A DNA stretch of 64,000 nt from Fasciolopsis buskii. Its lineage: Eukaryota; Platyhelminthes; Trematoda; Plagiorchiida; Fasciolidae. The translations under genes and the position numbers were made by a program. Below are positions 1 to 12,800 of the stretch, piece by piece. The first letter of the stretch is position 1, and each line of letters begins with the position of its first letter. The stretch spans positions 62,001 to 126,000 of the forward strand of contig LUCM01002927.1 of assembly GCA_008360955.1 (NCBI GenBank), read 5' to 3'. Under the pieces are notes generated by a model. The model saw only the letters and a list, made by a program, of their open reading frames with translations, searched no databases and had not been told where the DNA came from.

Positions 1-760
1 TTTGTCAATTGCTCCGCTTACGTGAACGTGTTCCTGTGTACCTTAGGAATATCGAGCAACCAATTCGGGCCGAGGTCTGAGACACAAACATCCGCATGAT
101 ACGAGCCACTCCTTGATCTTGCTTACTTTCCAATACTGTACTTATCAATGACCGTGGCAAATCAATCGGAATAACATTGTTACCACCCTTGAGGTGCATG
201 GAGCTAGGGGAGAGGGGAAACATCACCGGTGAATAGTACGACGATGAGTTTACTCATCCCGTGCTAACCAGTGACCTGTTGCAACAGGCGTCGATGCAAG
301 TTTAAAAGGTCAAAAATCCGAGCTTTTATAAAGATCACAGAACAGTAGAATGTTTGGTTGGTTGGATAACTTGGAGCCGTCTGCCTGTGTTGTAGACGTG
401 GAATTTAGCCGTCTACCATAAGTTCTACGATGATTTAACAAAACACTAACAGACATTTGGCTGTACAGTGCTACAAGCGAAAACGAAATTACCAGTTCTA
501 GGGAAGAAACTGGTGCCGGATCCACTCAGCGTCTCGTCATTGGACATTTTCACTGTGAGTGGTTGTTTTTGCCTAAGGACAGCCATCACCCCCAGACATA
601 GTAGATCAATAGTGTGTGCGATCAGATTACCAGGTTTATCATCTTGCGCACAAAATATTGATCTACTCAGAAACATTAGAACCTTGTTCACATCGGGTAT
701 TATTGCTGCTGTTAATAATAATAACAATGATAATATTGATAGTGGTAGTAGTAGCAGTAG

Positions 761-848
<88 letters not shown>

Positions 849-3800
849 TGTTGTTGTTGTTGTTGTTGTAATAGGCGTTTTAGGTCGACGCACCAGCTAC
901 CAGTGCAACTGAATGCCTCAGACGAGTAATTTTAGACTGATAGCAGATAATGGGTTTCAAGCGTCCGGTGAACATGCCAGTCGATCATTGTACATGTTTG
1001 TATTTGTGTGGCAAACTGAACATAAATAACTTATCGTCATGGAGAGTTCTCTAAATAAGACACCGGACAAGTTTGTTTTTTGATGATCATTCCTTGGTGG
1101 GTAATAGGGAATCTGGCCTTAAAGCACCTGGTTCGAGCAAAGCAATTCACATGACCTAAAGACTGAATTCACCAGTAAAATGTGAACGGATTTAAACTAA
1201 AAATCATCGAAACAACGCAGTTAAAAGTGCAAAACAACCGCACACTCACATCGGTAATACTTTCTAAGTGATCACTATGTATTCGTCTGATGCGTGCCAC
1301 TCGGCGATCGGTGGGAATTGAGGACATGTAAATCGACGTTCCAGACACGTTGTACCGCATACTATCCGCTGGCTGAGCAGCACCAGCCGAACGTGTCCCA
1401 GTCGGTACCAGTTGGACAAGGTCACTAGAACGAATCACGGTATCAATATCTGCCAGTCGATAAAGGCACAAAGCAAGTGGTCCAAATGTCTCCATACCTC
1501 GCCGGAGAAGTTCCCGAGGCATTCGGTCTACCGATTCCGGGTCCACAAACGAGAACAGACCGTAGATGACTGGTTCCGACTGATAGTCGGTAATAAATGA
1601 TTGCGTGAAAACGATAGGATGATTGTAGTGTAATTCGGAAACTTCATAATTATAGCTGGAACTAGACAGGAGAATAGATGAGGGATGCGGTCAGTAGTGC
1701 CGGAGACTGGAAGTTTTCTCACGATTTTGGAACAAAACAAAAGACATCTGATAAGAAAAGAAAACAGTTCTTCGCAGGTGCAACGGTAAGGCTATCAACG
1801 ATAACAGTTCGAACATAGAGCATTAAAAACATTTTTCATTTGATAAATAATAACTCGCCTTGGAAGAATCATAACAAGCGGACTGATTTCTACTGTATGT
1901 CTGATCGTTCAGTCCAAAAGCGCGTGATAACACAACCATGTTACCGTCTTCTGAAGATCGATAAAGATGCAGATCAATAGGGATTCCAACGGTTCTTGCT
2001 ATTCTGTGATCTCTGGCCAATGATTAGCTTTTATCAAATCTCCGCTAATTTTGTTAGTCGTGACATAGAATGAAATAGATACGTTAATTGGCCGAAATAG
2101 CAGTAGTTGGTGGCATTTATACTAGGTTACCAGGTCCCGTGACATGCCAGCTTGCGACAGGTATTAATCAGAACTAGAGGATTTGGGTTTCTGGGTCGCT
2201 GAGGTTGGGAAATCCGGAGGTTGTCAAACCGGCTCGCCAGTGATTAAGTGCATTGAGTTTCTGTCACCCAAAAGGAACTGAGTTTCAAATCCCAAATCTG
2301 CCTGTTATAGTGAATTGGTAGACTGCAATTCGCTGACACCCGTCAAGTGACCGCACGTGACCTAGTGAGACCTAGTATGATGCTAAGGCACTCTATGCGT
2401 CAAGTTCATGGTCATCACTTTCTTTTCTTCTTGTATTGTGCCCTAGTGGCTATAAGGCCTACTGATCCCACTACACTTTTGTTTGATTCATGTAATGAAA
2501 AAAACAATGACCAAATAGCACCAAACAATAACGAGAGACCGATGGATGACGGGATAGTCTGTGTCACGAAGCTGGCTTTACTACCACGGTTTTAGTTGAC
2601 CATAAGCTACGTATACTCACCACTAGGTGATATTCATCCTTCCCTACTCTATTCACATTCACAGCCTAGTGACCCACCTCTGATCGTTTTGGTTATAAGA
2701 AGTCCTCAAGTCTAGATGCTGGGTACAAGTTATAACTAGCTGGAAAATTTACACCTTGTTTTAATCAATTGTCTTAGCTGATAGCCCACATGTCAGCATG
2801 ATTCGGTGTGACTCCCATGATGACAAGGCAAAAACATCATGCTCATCACCAGATTGTCTGGTTATTGATAGTGAGTCCAAAGGAGGCAGCTAAACCCTGA
2901 GTCCGAGCAACGTGAGAAGCATGCGGGCACATGTTTAGGGGCATCCGTGGATGAAGGGTCCACTGGGCACCTAGGATTTCTAGGCTTGTCTGAAGCTTGT
3001 TTGACCTGAGTATTCAGCCATCGGTCCCCAGTGGTCTACAAGACTCTCAAGTTGTCCTATTTTCTTGTAGGTTAGACCGTCCGGTTGGAGGATCCAGGTA
3101 GTGGCTCCCAGTTTAACCCATGCTTCGATTTCGGCAAGCGGTTAGTATCCAACCCACAAAGGACCATGAATTTCTATGAAAAACTCATGGCTTGGATTTA
3201 GAGACCGGAAGTGATGGAATATGGGCCACGAAATGTGCAGTGCCTATTTGCTTTTCTCTCTCGTGCTGTTCTATTCCTCAGTTCGGGTTCTAACGGAATT
3301 GAGACTGTCGATAGAACTGTGTCACGTAGAATGATTTTTGCAGTTGTCACGGCTAATTGCAATGTTCACCGTTTGTCCTCGGTTCTGACAAGATCAACTG
3401 TCACACCTCTGTTTTCCAAGGCAGAACCACTCACAGTTCGTCTGATAATAAACCTAGAATTCGTGAATTCTATTCAAAAAAAAGATAGCGTAGTTGCAAT
3501 TGCTGAAAAGTAATCTACTAGTTTTGTTTCGTGTTTACAATTCTTACGAAACCGGACACGTCCATGTTTTTGCGATCCCTAAGGTTTGTTTTTGGTGCGC
3601 CAAAGTTTCCCCTCTCCGGCCCAGGTGGCATTGCCAATACAAAAATTCCCGTGTCATTAATCATCTTTAGAAACGCACAACCGATTTCAGGTTGGATGTT
3701 GGATCTTGTTAACGACCGTTGACTATGAAAAAGGGATTTCATTCAATAGGAACCTGGGCTTTACAAAAAAATCCATTTGCTCTGAAGGATTGACTTTAGG

Positions 3801-6800
3801 CGGAAAAACGCCCACTCTTTAGTTTACATTCGGCTTTTCTGTTTTTAATACATGACATTCCCGGAGATCTTTTTTTCCATAAATGTGCGGGAATAAAGAA
3901 TCTAGTTTCAAAAACCGGGACCTGCACGACCGGAGTCCGCTGGACACTGAGTTCAGGCACATGAAACTTGACGACTATTTAGATAAGAGTTGGCGGAACT
4001 CGAAAAAGGGTTTGAGAGTGCCACACAAACATACGCTCACTACGAGTCGGGAAAACACCGAGGGAGATTATTAATCATACGCATTTGCCGCGTCATTTCA
4101 TTCATACACTTGTGTCTCGATGAATGGATGACTCCTTTGCGTGTCCACTCTCTTTTTTAGGGGAACAATCCTAATTCAGTGGTTTTGTGACTGGTACTCA
4201 AATGCAACTACGTTCTCGAATTTAATTTGAGTCCACAGGTTTGAATAACCTTGAATATTCTTTTTTTTGGGCTCTTGATTTTTGAATACAAATGCTTGCA
4301 TACATATATGCATACATAATACGTACATACATACAATCATACATACGCACATACATACATATACACACAAGGATATACAAAACCACATAATAGGATAACT
4401 ACAGTTGCCGGTTTGCTGGGTGTACCAATTCGATTCCCTTTCGAACTGAACAAAACAACCGACCCTACAGCTAAACACGCTCAACATCACATATCCAGCA
4501 AATTACTTGGTTTAGTAACTTGAATGGAAATGCACATGCGACTTGGAGCGCACCGGCCATGATCAATTAATATTAGTTTTGATTTTCTATTCCTCCCAAG
4601 CAGCATACTCCACTAGGCCAGTTAGTGTTCATTGCCCAGACGATCGTGTACTTAGATAACCATTAGCCACGCTTCTTGACCCGCCGGTGGATTTTCCCAA
4701 GTGAGTCTCACTTGTTCTGCTTCCGTTCAACCTACTGATTTCACTGATTGTCAGGTAAACTTCCTTGGAGAACGACGGTTTGTGCCTAGTCCTATCGTGA
4801 ACCCTCGTTCGTGTACCGAGTGACAAATGAATTATTTACAATGATGTCGTCGTCCCTTGACGTTAGCTAAAAAACTCAGACTGAATGTACCCTAGAATGG
4901 CATCGTCTGATGACAACAACGGACTTAAAATTGTGGTCGCCTTCCCTTACCTGTGTGTGGCACAGCCCGATCATTTTATGACATTCCATAGCCACTAGGA
5001 GCCACCACACGGGGTCTGGGAGGAAAGGATCTACAACCATGGCCCTGATGTTTGTAGTGCAATAGAACCATATGAAGTCATACTGGATCGGGCGTGACAA
5101 CGAGTCGGGCGACATCGAATTCTTATCTTCCACTAAAAAGACTAACAGATCTGGGACTCGAACCTCCGACCTTTTTCGAATGACAGATGCCTGATTCACT
5201 CGACCACCGTCCCTACTGTGCAACGTGATTGGTCAAGAAAAATAGTTGCTCAGTCAAAATGTTTGTAAATCCATATTAGTAAAATCGGGTTGGTCCTCGG
5301 AGAATCCCGCTGTGCGTAGCCGGACTCCGTGATGTTCAATGAGGTGGATCTCGTGTATTTACAAAATCAGGAGGCGTCGGCAGTAAAGTTAGGCGATAAG
5401 TTTTACAGAGCTAATTGGCGAGTATATTGTTTAAACGATCGAGAAAAACCTGAAACGCGCTTAGAGCATCACTCAGTAGCATAACATCGTCCGCATATTC
5501 CATGTCAGACAGTTTTCTACTTGAGTGCCTGGAATGTCACAAGAGGATAGGTTTTCCTACAGTAATAAAATTGAAAAGACGAACTGACGGGGGCAATCCT
5601 AGCAATTCTATTTCACCCGGTGACGTCGGATGAGAGATTGCCTTAAGCACAAATTCCCCTGGCGCACAGAAACTTGATGATACTCAGTCCACAACAGTTC
5701 TACAGAATATTTGGAGTTAAGTGATTTTAGATGAAAAAACATTGTTGTAAGTTTCAAGAAGGCGATATGACATCGAAATGAACACGTTTGTCGACGAACA
5801 AAGTCATTATTAGGATGAGAAAGAAAATAGACGTCGTTAACAAAACAGGTGAATAAACTATAGTGAACGATGCGCCAACCAAACCGGGACAAAAACGTCC
5901 GCTCGGATACGTGAACGTACGATCCACATCCGTACACGAGGAACAATACAAATCCGAGTTCAAGCTGGTGAGAGCTGAAATTCCGGGCCAAGCTATCACA
6001 AGGAAAGCAAACGAGTTCTTGGAGGCCCAGTTCCCTTTAAATCTTCCAATCACGGGACATGTCTAATCGGATCACGTGTACAGTATGCGAAAGTGCAAAC
6101 CGTTCAACTGGGTAACCAAGCTGTCAGTCGAATTAGTCACATCCACAGTCCTAAACTTGTTATATACATATTGGAATAATTAAGGAACCGAATCACCAGG
6201 TATTCACATACGCTGAATAGGGACCACGGCACATCGAGGAAAGAGTCAAACTACTCAGGCCAAAAAGCAATCCTCCAGGGTCAGAGGTCAGGATGGTTGA
6301 GACCAAGTGGAAAACCGCGCGTCCAGTTACGTACCCGAAGTGGTCGAAGAGGCCCAAGATCAAAGCTAATGACAAACCTGTGGATACAGAAGAATACGAC
6401 CGAGCATGCACTAAAAATGTCATCATTGCTTGTAGTCAAACGTCTGCGATCCGAAAATCAAGCTCAGCCATTAGAAGCTCATAAAAACCAACAACTTTAG
6501 CTACAATCCACGCAGATTTCCAGAATCATCGAGTCCCAAACAATTACGACGCTCCGTGGCACCAAGCGTGAACTAATCACGCTGTGAATTTGGTCCAAAC
6601 TTTTCGTCTCCCCTACGGGATCCGGGGTCAGTGGTCTAAATTGACAAAGGATTGTTTCTGTAGCACAAGGGAAGCCATCACTGTCTACTGTCCCAGTACT
6701 CCACTCGGATCTCAGAGCTACCATGTCAAAGGCCAAACAATTATTTTCACGTGACTAGACAAAGAATAAAGTAATAGTCGCGTGTGAACAAAAAAATGCC

Positions 6801-9800
6801 ATCCGCCTGACCGGAAAACAAACTCACGAGGCACGATTAAACCTGGCCGAATGTTTCAAATCGGTCGGACGAATTCGACAAACGAGGCGAGCTTTGAAGT
6901 ACGAAGTGAACAGCAAGCGTCCATCTTTTGGACTTCGCAGACCCGGATCGCCTGTACAAACACGTGCAATGCGAGTGTATATCACCTGAAAAGTTAGAAC
7001 GAAACAACGACAACACATGAATTGAGAGTTTCGTGCTAGGATACACATTAGGAATAAATTTGGATTGTTTTTTGCTCATTCGAGTGGTTTTTCTTACCTA
7101 ACATCTTTAAGGTGGGTTCCGCTTGCGCTTGAAATCGTCCCGTTCGTGTCACGGAATAGCCAATCGTTCCTTCTTATGGTTTTATTTTGGTACAAACGGT
7201 ATCAGCTGCACAGTGATACGTGCATCAATCCGATTACGAAACATACTACTTGTAACCGACACATATCCGAACCAGAAAGTGTTGGTAACTGTGCTCACTC
7301 ATTCTAGTGTTGTACGATAACCTTGGTCATTGACACACCTAGGCAACACCGTCCACGAGTCGTGTCAACTTAAACGTGCACCATGGCCGATTGTTTTATT
7401 TTGAAACTATTGTTATTAGAATACTGTTCTTATAAGTAGCCGAAACTGAAATCACGGTGGAATCAGATCAACCCTAATCGCACACCTTAAAAATCGTGGT
7501 CTCCGGCTTATCGAACAAGTAATCATTTGTAATCAGAACGGGATGCGAAAAGAAAGTTGCGTAACCACCAGAAACTGTTCAACATTTGGCTTGCAAACAG
7601 GCAGACGTGCACCGTCAGTTTATTTTGAACAGCGCCTATCGGAATTTTCAGCATTCATCTCGAAAAGTAATGACACACGAGAACGGGTTGGTAGAGCCAT
7701 ACATGGAAAAAATTACCAAACCCGACTGCGTTCGAGTTTACCTCAAGATTAAGCACCAAAATAGGTCCGTACATTCTGATTAATGGCACTACCAGTCCAA
7801 ATTGAATAAGCATAGGACATCAGTCGCGGTAAACTTTTCCAACCTGTGTGCTAGTATCAATCATATCCCAAGTGAATTAACTAGAATCGGCCAGTTCAAA
7901 TTCACGAGCATGAGATTATTCGGTCAATGAGAGCATTTCGAAATGACAGAAGTGACTTTAAGCTTTACCCTTCGTGTTTTAGCAAGCGAGAGCTAAAACG
8001 GTATTCAACATGCTGGACAATTTAGTCGGCTAAAAACTTCGCTTCGTAGTCATTGGCGATGCCGCTCTGTACAAATAGTCCGTAGGGATGACAAACGAGG
8101 TTCCGTCTAACCGGTCCGTTTTTCTCGATTTGTTTTGGTGGTTTGAGAATCTTTTTCGACCGTGTACACGCGAACACACACACACACACGTGGATTTTCG
8201 CAATGTAATGTAAGCATGAAACAGTCTTCTGCTTGGCTGAACAGATGCACAAATCAACAAAACTGCTGAGTTCAACATACATGCTCGAGGACAGGATCAG
8301 GGAGCGGTGTTGCTTTTGCACACGGAAAGTGCATATGATAAGATTTTGACAGTTGCATTACTTCGGCTTTGCTGCCTGTAATTGGTCGGGTAATTAAATG
8401 AATCAATAATCAGACGATTGAAATCGTTCAGTGTTCGCAAATGAGTTACGCGAACGACCGTCTCAGAATGTTTGACATCCCAGACATAGACAGTAAGTAG
8501 ATTTGAGGTAAGCTTCAAACCTGACCGCTCCGTGCGACCGTGTTGTACGAGGTCGATTAAATTTGAAGTCTTTTGGCAGAACAATAAAGAATTGGACATA
8601 TTTGTTGCCAAGGCATGAAAATCACTCGGTGGTCGAGTCCAAGTAGGACAAGTATTCGACGAAATCAGTGTCATTTAAAGTCACGTATTGCAACCATGCC
8701 GGTTGATCATACTGAAGTCAGCCACAGGTTAACAATGACTAGTTAACATTACAAGTAGATAGCGGCAAATACACAGGGCATTCATACAATGAGATGGATG
8801 TTGGGCGCTGCCGATGGGCATGGGCCCTCCATTGCCATTGCATGAGAACCGATCCAGCTGACACATAAGTAAGCGTACGCTGACGGAGTACCATCCAGTG
8901 AACAAATTACGAGCATACCTTTGCGACAATTGTCTGATTATCTCTCAATGAATGTAAGACTGATCACGTGGTTCGCGTGATTCATTCTGCTGACAGTTCG
9001 TGCTGCTTATCCCGGAGGCATAGATTTGTTCATCCGAGCTTTCGCTCCTAATACCGTACAAGTCCCTAGACTGCCTAAGCGAGGGCTACCGCTAATTACC
9101 GCTTTATGTACAAAAACTGCGACATCCACTCCGAGAGTACGCATTCTAAACACGACAATGCAGGTTGATCAAAGTGAGAAACAATTCGCCAGTGTCATTG
9201 GAAAACTGGCGGGAAATGAATTGTCGAATCGATTATCCTGGTCAAAGGTCAATGCAATGGTGACCACCTTGTGCTGATTAGTTCAATCAATCCGCTGAGC
9301 AATATATCGCATGGTAAGGTCATTTGATAAGGGTAGACCCAATCAGCCAACGGATTGATCAATTACAGTGTGGTGATCAGGGAAAACCGATATAAATCTT
9401 TTTTCTTTGATCTGATAGACGAATTTTGGCGCCTGTTTGACTGGGTATTTTTTTCTTACAAGATTTGACGGGAGCTGGCGAATGACGCTTGCAGATTGGG
9501 TGCGTCATCGACTGACCGATCGAAGTCACAGTAGATATCTTGTTCCTGTTTTGCGTTTTTTTAACAGTCAAGTCAATTTCCTCAAGGTCACAGTAAAGAT
9601 CACCTTGGAAAGTGGGACTGGCTGGGTCGGCCGCCCAGTTTAAAAATTCTAATGACACAAGAAACCGAGTACATTGCTAAGCATCCAAGGAAAAGACAGT
9701 TTCCACATGTCTCTTCCAATGGATTTTCCGGGCACACGAGTATCACAGTTCCTAAAAAGTCAATACACTTCAAGTCAAATAATGCTTTTATTCACCTAAA

Positions 9801-12800
9801 TGCGGATGAATTTTCAAACTTGACCGCGCAACACGACGAATATTTGGGGAGGTGGGAGTGCGAAGACATCTCAGCCGGCATCTCGATAAAAATAAGCTTT
9901 TTGACAAAAGCAATAGTGAAGGAGATCCAAACAAATCCATCAGCCTTACAACTGAAGATGAGCTCTGAGTGCACTGATTGCCCGTTCGCGATTTACGCGT
10001 AAAGGCTGTACCCGTAAGTCGAGGTAAGAAGACGAGTGAATGTCGAATAGCACATTGTCTGGAAAATTGTCATAAGCATCAAGACGTGTATGAACAGTGA
10101 AATGAGCCGCTGTATCTTTGCTAATTCCATTACAATGTGCAAGGTGTGTTAGAGTTTGGACGAAAAAACTAACATTTGCTTTGTTTCACACCGAGAGAGG
10201 ATTTCCGGGATGCAGTACAACGAGAGGAAGAGAATCCATCAAGTATTAAACTGAGAAGCAAGAGTATAAGGGACTCACGGCTTCCTCAGTCTGAAGAGCA
10301 AGAGGGAGAGTCTGTGTAACTCCGGGAACATACTTTGCCCGAGAAAAGAGTTGTGGGTCCAATCCATCTCTAATTATTGATTGGAAGAATCTTTTAGGAT
10401 ATATTCATCACCAATTGCTAGCGATGGAATGTTCCTGACAACAAATGAATGCCAGGTAACAATATGAAGTCTGAAAAGAACACCGATACATCTAAGAACA
10501 CTCGGTGTGAAGGAATTAGAAGAAGACCAGTTGCTGACTTCATCCAAATTTTCTTACCGATTACTAATACTGCCCTTAACATTGTGAGGACAGCCAAAAA
10601 TGACTTCGACATTATACTTGCAGCGGTCATGCATTTCATTCTTTTAGACTTTGCATAGGTTACAGATCGACATTTAGAAATGTAAGTCAAAAAGCCAAAT
10701 TTCGTGGAAGTGGTTCCGGCGTCTTCGTTCCCTAAGTAACAGCTGTATTCTTTAGAAGAATCGGGTCTGTGGTCACCAAAACAAATGGATGATGAAAAAC
10801 GTTTGCTGCATGATGTGTTACCGAAGTTCGTCAAACCATTAAGAGTCATCCCGAATATCATTTCGGCGTCTACGATTTGTGATCAACATTCAAGCGCTTT
10901 CTGGCGCTAGGATGAGAAGCTGTACTGCTCACTTCTGACCAGAACAAAATAGCTGTGCCAACTGTTTTTGGGCTTTTGAATGAGATCAAAGGTGTTGTTT
11001 CTGCATGATCATAGTGCTTGCTTTTGCTTGACTTCAGTATTTTTTGGCCTCATGAATTTATTGGGTCAGTCTGTGCTACTACAGTCGAGAACGTGACGCT
11101 AAGGTTAGTGAATACTAGATCTTCATAGTAAGTATCCAGATATCAAAGGTAAACACGCCTGGGACGACACTGAACCAATCACGTCAATCGTTATGCCGTA
11201 CTAGATTATCGTAAAGAGTAGGTCAGTTCATAAAGATGGGCCGATTTCGTCGGCTGACTACTATTTGACCAACGAATGCTGATCACAGAAGATAAATATG
11301 AACAGGGTGACCGTGATTTAGAAACGACATTCCCTTTTTTCTGTCTCTCCCTTGCAGTCTGATTCTGTTGAGTGTGAGCGGATGATTGTCGGTTGCAGAT
11401 TTTGAGAGGTGTAAATTGATACCGAAGACTTGTCGATTATCACAACATTTTTGTCTCATGCGAGTTACTCAGCAAACTGTACTTGCTCGGTTTCCGCTTT
11501 TACCTGGCGTCGGTCGACGGAAGTGAATCGATCCTCGATAGAGAGATTCGGTGCTCACTTGTATGCGGTCTCCATTGGTGGACAAACCGATTCATGAAGT
11601 ACTAAAATGATGGTAGATTTTGGGCTATCTCCCACACTCCTACGAGCTGCTATTGCGTAGAAGGACTTCAAGCGTTTACGGCGGTCCGTTGTACGAGACA
11701 CTGGAGAGTAATTAGCAGCCACTAATGCTGGTCGAATCTTGATGAACACACATCGAACATCAAACGTAATCTAGCTGTGTGATACACTTGTGCATGCAAA
11801 ATAATCTTTTTTATAATTATGCATCATGCTGTACGGACGCTCAATTTGCCAGTGAAAACTGTATACAGCGATGTCACCTGTGGCTATGCACTGAGACCGA
11901 ATTGGGGCACTAAGTTAGCGGTCAACATTCCAGTGACGGATGACTGTGTCAGATCATCCAGATTTTCTGTGATAAGCTTCGGTTATGGGTGTAGTGGAAA
12001 GTGGCATATTCCGTGGCCAGTAGGGAGGGGGGAACGGACATTAGTGATCCCGAAACGTCGAGCAGCACAGAGACACGTAAGGTTCCTACAAATCAAGCGC
12101 AGCAGAGAACCGAGAGACAGTGGGTTGCCGACTACCACCAATGACCTGCAGATCTTGGAATCGAACAAATGATCTTTTGAGAGTGATAGATGTCTGATCC
12201 ACTTGATCATTGCCAGACGTTATTTCTTCCAACTTGATCGATAGATTACAAGGAGAGCAGCATTTTGAGGAATGCGTTCATTATCGATTATTCATGATCA
12301 CGCACAGATATTCCATTCGCTTATGCAATTTTTAGCCATTTGTTCAAGAAAACTCATGACCAATTATTAACGCTGCCCTGTTCATCTACTCGGCATCGAA
12401 CAGACAGGAAGAAAAGTTAGACAAACCTCATCAGTATATTCTGGGTCACGGTGAGATCCAGATAAGGTGCGCGTGCGTGCCAATTCCAATTATCCTGGTA
12501 ACTTCTTCATTTGACAGCTTTCACGCATAGTACTACCCGATTTGTCACAGTGACTATTACAATGTTTTTTTGCTTTTCTGTTCAGTCAGTCGATTTCAAC
12601 TCTATGAACTCCAGTTACCCCCGTTAATATTCCTGATTAGTCCAAATTCTTTGGCAGAGTTGCAGTGCTTCTCGTGATTTCCTTTAAATTTATATTGCCT
12701 AGGGTCACAAGAGAGGTTGTTTACTTTCGACTTCAGACACATTTGATTGTGTCACACAATCCTTTGAAGTTTGCACGAGACTTCCTAAACTCCGGCCCCA

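Noticed and set aside
468..929. Open frame of 153 codons with Ser/Thr/Cys runs
   Set aside because: It is the translation of the trinucleotide microsatellite; all frames through it stay open for the same reason.
9652..10002. Plus-strand open frame of 116 codons
   Set aside because: No family was recognised, and the minus strand is also open here. It could even hide a semaphorin exon, but the phases do not fit.
10418..10861. Minus-strand open frame of 147 codons
   Set aside because: It lies between two semaphorin exons. It has no recognised domain or convincing signal, and its length is near what is expected by chance in 64 kb.
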